Source of the DNA: Fibrobacter sp.
Lineage (GTDB): Bacteria; Fibrobacterota; Fibrobacteria; Fibrobacterales; Fibrobacteraceae
Assembly (NCBI GenBank): GCA_017550445.1
Contig: JAFZOV010000099.1
Location: 1 to 9,507, forward strand
Length of the DNA: 9,507 bases
Direction of reading: 5' to 3'
Part shown: piece after piece, positions 6,521-9,507 of the stretch
Numbering within the stretch: position 1 is the first letter of the stretch
Layout: every line of letters starts with the position of its first letter
Notes under the pieces: model-generated
Database searches by the model: none
Seen by the model: only the letters and a program-made list of their open reading frames with translations
What the model was told of the DNA's origin: nothing
Program-made: the position numbers and the translations under genes

Positions 6521-6951
6521 AATTCCTTAGGCAAAATATTCTCTCGATGATTGCGGTCGCGGTGTTCGCGATAAGCGCCGCTATTGCCGAAGGGTCTTTT
6601 GTTTATGACTACGGGATTTCCTTTGATACTGTTCAAGTATCGAACGGCACTAGCCACGACCTTCAGGGCAACGATTTCACCGGCGAACCCCTATACCTCT
6701 CTCGCGAGGCAACTTCGGAAGCGGCCCTGCTTACCCGCAGGTCCGGCCAACAGGCGCTTTCGCGCACATTAAGGAACGGGAATTTTCAGGGATTCTGCGG
6801 GCGCGATTCCGGCACGTTCAAGCGCATTGCAACGTTTGCTGGCAACCGCTCCGCCGCACAAGTCAACGCACATCGCGGGTTTCCTACCCCACTCGCATAC
6901 CAGACTTCAAAAGAGTATTACGTTTTTGCACTAGAACGCATCCTCTGTTAA
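6517..6951 (+). CDS. Small putative exported protein of unknown function, possibly degenerate
   Basis: The 144-residue frame starts in an ATGA overlap with the preceding stop. GGAG at 6503-6506 may serve as a ribosome binding site, a little far away at 10 nt. Residues 1-24 look like a genuine Sec signal peptide: MKFLRQNILSMIAV, then AVFAISAAIA with an A-x-A type cleavage site. The part after about residue 45 is unusual: rich in Arg, Ser, Thr and Ala, no recognisable domain (…LLTRRSGQQALSRTLRNG…, …FAGNRSAAQVNAHRG…), and the opposite strand is also open there. The signal part may therefore have been joined to, or frameshifted into, non-coding or repeat DNA. The 5' end is well supported by context; the 3' part is doubtful. 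I do not recognise the protein. Confidence 0.45.
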   Translation: MKFLRQNILSMIAVAVFAISAAIAEGSFVYDYGISFDTVQVSNGTSHDLQGNDFTGEPLYLSREATSEAALLTRRSGQQALSRTLRNGNFQGFCGRDSGTFKRIATFAGNRSAAQVNAHRGFPTPLAYQTSKEYYVFALERILC

Positions 6952-6974
6952 CAAGACTCTTTCTCCACATTGTC

Positions 6975-7003
6975 ATTCTGGAGACCCAACGGGTCGATAG
7001 AAT
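6975..7003. repeat. Second intergenic palindromic repeat
   Basis: Outer arms ATTCT (6975-6979) and AGAAT (6999-7003) enclose inner arms GACCC (6983-6987) and GGGTC (6991-6995) around AAC. The two-level architecture equals that of 729-756 but the sequence differs. The flanks read GTCATTCTGG and GATAGAATCC, a pattern reminiscent of dispersed 'GTCATTCTG…GAATCC' repeats of several bacterial genomes (from memory, not checked). No U-run follows, so it is a poor terminator. Confidence 0.55.
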
Positions 7004-7028
7004 CCAAAAAAATAGACAACTTACACTT

Positions 7029-7044
7029 GACGGCCTACGCCGTC
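7029..7044. promoter_or_regulatory. Hairpin abutting the ribosome binding site of the 7056 gene
   Basis: A perfect 6-bp stem GACGGC / GCCGTC with a CTAC loop ends one base before GGAGAAAG, the ribosome binding site for the ATG at 7056. It could cap the mRNA 5' end or modulate translation, or simply be the tail of the repeat region. No consensus promoter was found between 6952 and 7028. Confidence 0.4.
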
Positions 7045-7055
7045 GGAGAAAGAAA

Positions 7056-7457
7056 ATGGAAAACATTTCTAAAATGGAGATGGCAAGCGCCCTCTTCGCA
7101 CAAATCTACATCAAAACCGAAAAGAAGTTCTTCGGCCTCAAGACCAAAGTCACCTACACCCCGACAAACTCGCCCGTCGTGGGAATCTGCCTGGATTTCA
7201 GCCCCGCCGAAGGGGAAAAGGTCCGGGAGATCCTCGTGACGCCAGCAAGCGGACTCGACGCGATTTTCCAGAAGGTCGGCCACCCGACAACGACCGCCAA
7301 CGGGAATTTCCGCCTGAACCTGTGCTACTCGCAGGACCATGAATTCGCGGCATTGCACCTGCAGCAGTTCTCTGGGTTCGAGTACCATTCGGTAAGCGGA
7401 ACGCGATTCGCCGCCGGTGAAGAAGCCAAGAAGTTGCTCGACGCATTCGTCAAGTAA
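7056..7457 (+). CDS. Hypothetical protein, 133 aa
   Basis: Not recognised. The start is well supported: GGAG (7045-7048) lies 7 nt before the ATG. A later Met at 7077 (MASALFAQ) lacks a ribosome binding site. There is no signal peptide or membrane segment, so it is probably cytoplasmic. Visible features are a basic patch (KTEKKFFGLKTKV, residues 20-32), a beta-rich middle (VTYTPTNSPVVGICLDFSP), and a C-terminal helix ending EEAKKLLDAFVK. Codon use is GC-rich, like the core genes around it. It is a single-gene unit, set off by the repeat region upstream and a strong terminator downstream. Confidence 0.75.
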   Translation: MENISKMEMASALFAQIYIKTEKKFFGLKTKVTYTPTNSPVVGICLDFSPAEGEKVREILVTPASGLDAIFQKVGHPTTTANGNFRLNLCYSQDHEFAALHLQQFSGFEYHSVSGTRFAAGEEAKKLLDAFVK

Positions 7458-7476
7458 CTCGCATACACATACAAAG

Positions 7477-7509
7477 GTCCAAATGGCACAGCGCCATTTG
7501 GGCTTTTTT
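7477..7509 (+). terminator. Rho-independent terminator after the 7056 gene
   Basis: An 11-bp stem (7477-7487 with 7493-7503, one G-T wobble) has a 5-nt ACAGC loop and is followed by six T residues (7504-7509). It lies 20 bases after the stop codon. A textbook intrinsic terminator. Confidence 0.92.
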
Positions 7510-7667
7510 ATATGTCAGGCTTTGACATTTGGTTTATATATATTTCGACGTGAACAGCGCAAAAGAAAACGACATCATCAAAAGCAAAGGAGGCAAAAAG
7601 GCTCGTTTTTCTCGGAATTAAGCACATATAATTGTATTTTGGCAAAATTTTAAAGATTTTTATCGTA
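7510..7667. other. AT-rich intergenic stretch before the toxin-antitoxin pair
   Basis: No supported gene. It holds a TTGACA (7522-7527) without a well-spaced -10, and a 23-codon GTG-started frame (7550-7621; VNSAKENDII…) with no ribosome binding site. A perfect AAAGGAGG (7586-7593) lies inside that frame and has no start codon at a usable distance. It may be a remnant left by insertion of the toxin-antitoxin module. Confidence 0.3.
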
Positions 7668-7696
7668 TTGACAATTTGTAATACAATTTGTATATT
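7668..7696 (+). promoter_or_regulatory. Near-consensus promoter with overlapping operator-like dyads for the toxin-antitoxin pair
   Basis: TTGACA (7668-7673), a 17-bp spacer and TATATT (7691-7696) make a near-perfect sigma-70 promoter. Two palindromes overlap it: TTGTA-A-TACAA (7676-7686) and ATACAA-T-TTGTAT (7681-7693). CAATTTGTA is also directly repeated with a 13-bp period (7672-7680, 7685-7693). This matches autorepression by the ribbon-helix-helix antitoxin (inference). The -10 ends only 4 nt before the toxin ATG. Confidence 0.8.
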
Positions 7697-7700
7697 AATT

Positions 7701-7943
7701 ATGAAAATAATCAAACATGCATTCGAAAAATTCGATGAGAGAGCATTCACACCCGAAATGGCTGCGAAAATAGTCAAAGGGAACAGAATTCTCATTTCAT
7801 CAAAATCTAACCCCGATCGTTATATCGCTATCGGAAAAATTGACGGAGATATATGGATAGTCGTATTAGAAAAAGACCTGTACACAGTCGTCACGGCAAG
7901 GCGCGCACACAAAAACGAGGAAAATCTATGGAATTCAAGGTAA
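7701..7943 (+). CDS. brnT: BrnT-like toxin of a type II toxin-antitoxin system
   Basis: An 80-residue protein. The second half reads like BrnT (COG2929/DUF497), a RelE-fold ribonuclease toxin that blocks translation: RYIAIGKIDGDIWIVV (40-55) and TARRAHKNEENLW (65-77), matching the family's conserved 'I-G…T…V', 'S/T-A-R-R-A-x-K-x-E' end. The N-terminus is unlike typical BrnT (no W-D-x-x-K…K-H-G); it reads KHAFEKFDERAFTPEM, closer to the H-A-x-x-R/K-F opening of DUF4258-type RelE relatives. ATG at 7701 is taken as start; an in-frame TTG at 7632 lies upstream of the promoter. It has no ribosome binding site and may be translated from a (near-)leaderless mRNA. The DNA is AT-rich compared with the flanking genes, suggesting acquisition. 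It overlaps the antitoxin gene by 16 nt; toxin-first order is usual for brnTA. Confidence 0.75.
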   Translation: MKIIKHAFEKFDERAFTPEMAAKIVKGNRILISSKSNPDRYIAIGKIDGDIWIVVLEKDLYTVVTARRAHKNEENLWNSR

Positions 7944-8227
7944 TGGAAAAGCCCGACATGACGGAAGAAGAACTCCGTTATTTTAACGAGCACGATTTTT
8001 CAGAAGATTTCAAAGAAGCCCTCGCCAATGGAACCGCAATCGTCAGCAACGGCCCCTGGGAAGAAACCGTAAAGGAAATCAAGGCCCGCAAGGCCCGCGA
8101 AGCAACAAAGATGGCATCTTTCCGCCTACCCACCTGGGTTATCGAAGGGCTCAAGCGCAACGCCGCAAAAGGCGGCGTCAAGTACAGCGAATACGCCATC
8201 GAGGTCTTGTCAAAGGCCGCGGTATAA
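7928..8227 (+). CDS. brnA: BrnA-like ribbon-helix-helix antitoxin
   Basis: A 99-residue acidic-then-basic protein partnered with the toxin just upstream. Residues 1-50 are acidic (MTEEELRYFNEHDF, WEETVKE), and a basic linker KARKAREATK follows. Residues 63-97 form a ribbon-helix-helix DNA-binding unit: MASFRLPTWVIEGLKRNAAK, then KYSEYAIEVLSKA. This is the standard BrnA plan, in which the N-terminal part wraps the toxin and the C-terminal part binds the operator. The start at 7928 is preferred because GAGG (7917-7920) lies 7 nt upstream; a second Met at 7943 sits in a TAATG junction with the toxin stop and is the alternative. The last codons contain a -35 for the next gene. Confidence 0.8.
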   Translation: MEFKVMEKPDMTEEELRYFNEHDFSEDFKEALANGTAIVSNGPWEETVKEIKARKAREATKMASFRLPTWVIEGLKRNAAKGGVKYSEYAIEVLSKAAV

Positions 8228-8236
8228 ATTTATATT
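8207..8236 (+). promoter_or_regulatory. Promoter of nnr, starting inside brnA; possible leaderless mRNA
   Basis: TTGTCA (8207-8212), an 18-bp spacer and TATATT (8231-8236). The expected transcription start, 7 nt after the -10, falls on the A of the ATG at 8243. The only ribosome-binding-like AAGG (8238-8241) is 1 nt from the ATG, too close to work normally, which agrees with a leaderless start. Confidence 0.65.
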
Positions 8237-8242
8237 CAAGGT

Positions 8243-9507
8243 ATGAAACTTCTCGACCAGTTCAGCTATACGGAACTCAAGCCCATCCTCTCGACAGAGG
8301 GGATGAGGGCACTTGACAAGGCGGCAAAGGAAGCGCTCGCCGGAGATGCGTCCGCGATCGAAGCGGGGTACGGCCTGATGAAACAGGCGGGCGCCGCACT
8401 GTTCAAGAAGGTAGTCGAAGTTTTAGATTGTGAAGTTGCCGGTCGCGAGGACGTTTATCGCAGGACTGGAGATGCGCCGCGATCTGTCGCGGTATTTGTC
8501 GGCGGAGGCAATAACGGCGGTGACGGACTCGTGCTCGCAAAACTGCTGATTGAGGCAGGAATTCCCTGCACCACGTATTCGCTTGCCGCCGCCGAGAAAT
8601 TCAAAAACGAAGCCAAGATGGCTTTGGACGATTTTTCGCAGGCTGGCGGACGTTTAATCCCGTATTCGCCGGTTGGAACAGCGCCGGCATCAGGAAGTTT
8701 ATCGCAGGCAGGAACTGCGCCGAGGTTCGCGGATTTTAACCTGATAGTCGATTGCATGCTCGGGAACGGCGCGTCCGGCGAGTTGCGGGAACTGTACGCA
8801 GCCGCGGTGCGCGACATCGGCGCCGCAGGCGTCCGCGTTGTCGCGGCCGACGCCCCTACCGGCTATGATTCCTCAGAACACGGGCGTCGCGAACCCTGTA
8901 TCCATGCAGAAGAAACCCTGCTGTTCGGGTTCCCGCGGCTAGACGCCTACATCCGGGAAGGCGGCGAAGTCTTTGGCCAGCCGGCCGTCGCCACGCTCCC
9001 CTACCCCGATTCACTCGCCCGCAATTACGACACCCAGCTTTACCTCGCCACCGAGGCGCTCATCCCGCAGATGCTCCCGGAGCGCGACGACTGGGGCGAC
9101 AAGCGCAAGCAGGGCTGCGCGATGATTATCGCGGGTTCGGGCGACATGCCGGGAGCCGCGGCGCTCTGCACGCAGGCAGCCCTCCGGAGCGGAGCAGGCC
9201 TCGTGACGCTCGCAAGCCCTGACGCCATCATGCCGGTACTGCAGACGAAACTCTCGGAACCCGTTTTCTGCAACTTGCAAGACATCGCGGGGCAAGACGG
9301 CGATTCCGTCGATGACCGCGCCACATCATTCTCGTCGGCGCACATCCCGCAGATTCTCGAAAAGGTAAAGCACAACCAGGCACTCGCCATCGGGCCGGGG
9401 CTAGGCAGCGCCGAATGCACGCAAGGCGCCGTCATCGACCTGCTCACGCAAATCACGTGCCCGACGGTCATCGATGCCGACGCGCTGAACGCCATCGCTT
9501 CGCTCAA
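8243..9507 (+). CDS. nnr: Bifunctional NAD(P)HX epimerase / ADP-dependent NAD(P)HX dehydratase (3' end outside window)
   Basis: A metabolite-repair enzyme that epimerises and dehydrates hydrated NADH/NADPH back to the active cofactors. 421 codons are visible and the frame is still open at the window end; family length is about 490-520. The N-terminal YjeF_N epimerase domain (about 1-260) shows GGGNNGGDGLVLAKLL (87-102), DCMLGNGASGEL (170-181) and ADAPTGYDSS (202-211). The C-terminal ribokinase-like dehydratase domain (about 265 on) shows KRKQGCAMIIAGSGDMPGAA, ALRSGAGLVTLASP (313-326), AIGPGLGS (382-389) and TVIDADALNAIA (408-419). The nucleotide-binding G-x-D motif further on is cut off. The epimerase domain is longer than usual at residues about 64-82 and 140-163, exactly where short DNA repeats lie. 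It has its own promoter, so it is probably transcribed independently of the toxin-antitoxin pair 15 nt upstream. Confidence 0.95.
   Translation, partial: MKLLDQFSYTELKPILSTEGMRALDKAAKEALAGDASAIEAGYGLMKQAGAALFKKVVEVLDCEVAGREDVYRRTGDAPRSVAVFVGGGNNGGDGLVLAKLLIEAGIPCTTYSLAAAEKFKNEAKMALDDFSQAGGRLIPYSPVGTAPASGSLSQAGTAPRFADFNLIVDCMLGNGASGELRELYAAAVRDIGAAGVRVVAADAPTGYDSSEHGRREPCIHAEETLLFGFPRLDAYIREGGEVFGQPAVATLPYPDSLARNYDTQLYLATEALIPQMLPERDDWGDKRKQGCAMIIAGSGDMPGAAALCTQAALRSGAGLVTLASPDAIMPVLQTKLSEPVFCNLQDIAGQDGDSVDDRATSFSSAHIPQILEKVKHNQALAIGPGLGSAECTQGAVIDLLTQITCPTVIDADALNAIASL
8453..8722 (+). repeat. Three related short DNA repeats inside nnr
   Basis: Copy 1 (8453-8479) and copy 3 (8697-8722) both open with GTTTATCGCAGG and close with TGCGCCG, with 8 and 7 bases between. 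Copy 2 (8662-8686) is looser: GTATTCGCCGG, then GGAACAGCGCCG. The 5' blocks of copies 1 and 3 are read in different frames (VYRR versus SLSQ), so the similarity is in the DNA, not the protein. Copy 3 forms a CGCAG/CTGCG stem and copy 2 a GCCGG/CCGGC stem. They lie in loop insertions of the epimerase domain. Confidence 0.55.

Noticed and set aside
6884..7066. Minus-strand 60-codon frame across the 6952-7055 gap
   Set aside because: It spans the palindromic repeat and has no ribosome binding site; its basic, Arg-rich composition suggests a chance frame.
7586..7593. Perfect AAAGGAGG ribosome-binding sequence
   Set aside because: No ATG, GTG or TTG lies 4-14 bases downstream, so it cannot be assigned to a gene.
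7550..7621. 23-codon GTG-started small ORF before the toxin
   Set aside because: No ribosome binding site, no clear promoter, no recognisable sequence; too short to support as a gene.
7632..7943. Longer toxin start at the TTG at 7632
   Set aside because: It would lie upstream of the promoter at 7668-7696 and lacks a ribosome binding site; ATG 7701 gives the natural length for the family.
7853..8227. Longer antitoxin start at the ATG at 7853
   Set aside because: No ribosome binding site and the extra 25 residues are the out-of-frame reading of the toxin's conserved end; 7928 has GAGG at 7 nt.
8455..8817. Minus-strand 120-codon open frame inside nnr
   Set aside because: Antisense of the conserved epimerase motifs GGGNNGGDG and DCMLGNG; the plus strand is the coding one.

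Overview
The window most likely comes from a Fibrobacter (phylum Fibrobacterota). The strongest pointer is the large minus-strand lipoprotein at 850-4443, which ends in a FISUMP (Fibrobacter succinogenes major paralogous) domain behind a collagen-like Gly-X-Y tract and a Cys-rich repeat region. Several housekeeping-type genes are moderately GC-rich, and the accessory parts are AT-rich. This genus assignment rests on domain architecture only; no database was consulted.

Layout. (1) 1-723 is the 3' end of a cofactor-independent phosphoglycerate mutase (gpmI). It is followed by a small palindromic repeat (729-756) and a bidirectional terminator (798-824). (2) The convergent FISUMP lipoprotein gene (4443 to 850) has a mosaic composition: a GC-rich 5' third and an AT-rich 3' two thirds, with a sharp break near 3120. 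Its first ~44 codons run through a dense cluster of palindromes that resembles the intergenic repeat. (3) A divergent intergenic region (4444-4711) holds several dyads and a candidate promoter. (4) A compact plus-strand operon (4712-6951) encodes a U32-peptidase-like TIM-barrel protein with a Cys cluster, a membrane-anchored DUF6544-like protein, and a small protein with a signal peptide but an unusual mature part. The junctions are 0 nt and -4 nt. (5) After a second palindromic repeat region (6975-7044) comes an unrecognised 133-aa gene with a good ribosome binding site and its own terminator. (6) An AT-rich stretch from about 7510 leads into a BrnT/BrnA-like type II toxin-antitoxin pair (7701-8227), whose near-consensus promoter carries overlapping inverted repeats. 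(7) From 8243 to the window end is most of a bifunctional NAD(P)HX epimerase/dehydratase (nnr), carrying short DNA repeats inside its epimerase domain. Its apparent promoter lies in the end of the antitoxin gene, so the mRNA may be leaderless.

How the parts work together. gpmI (glycolysis) and nnr (repair of damaged NAD(P)H) are core metabolism and appear to be separate transcription units flanking accessory material. The FISUMP lipoprotein is probably displayed at the cell envelope. The three-gene operon has no assigned pathway. The toxin-antitoxin pair is a self-contained addictive or stress module. No CRISPR array, insertion sequence, tRNA or rRNA gene was recognised. The main 'hunt' signal is that small palindromic repeats occur both between genes and inside coding regions (start of the FISUMP lipoprotein, loops of Nnr).
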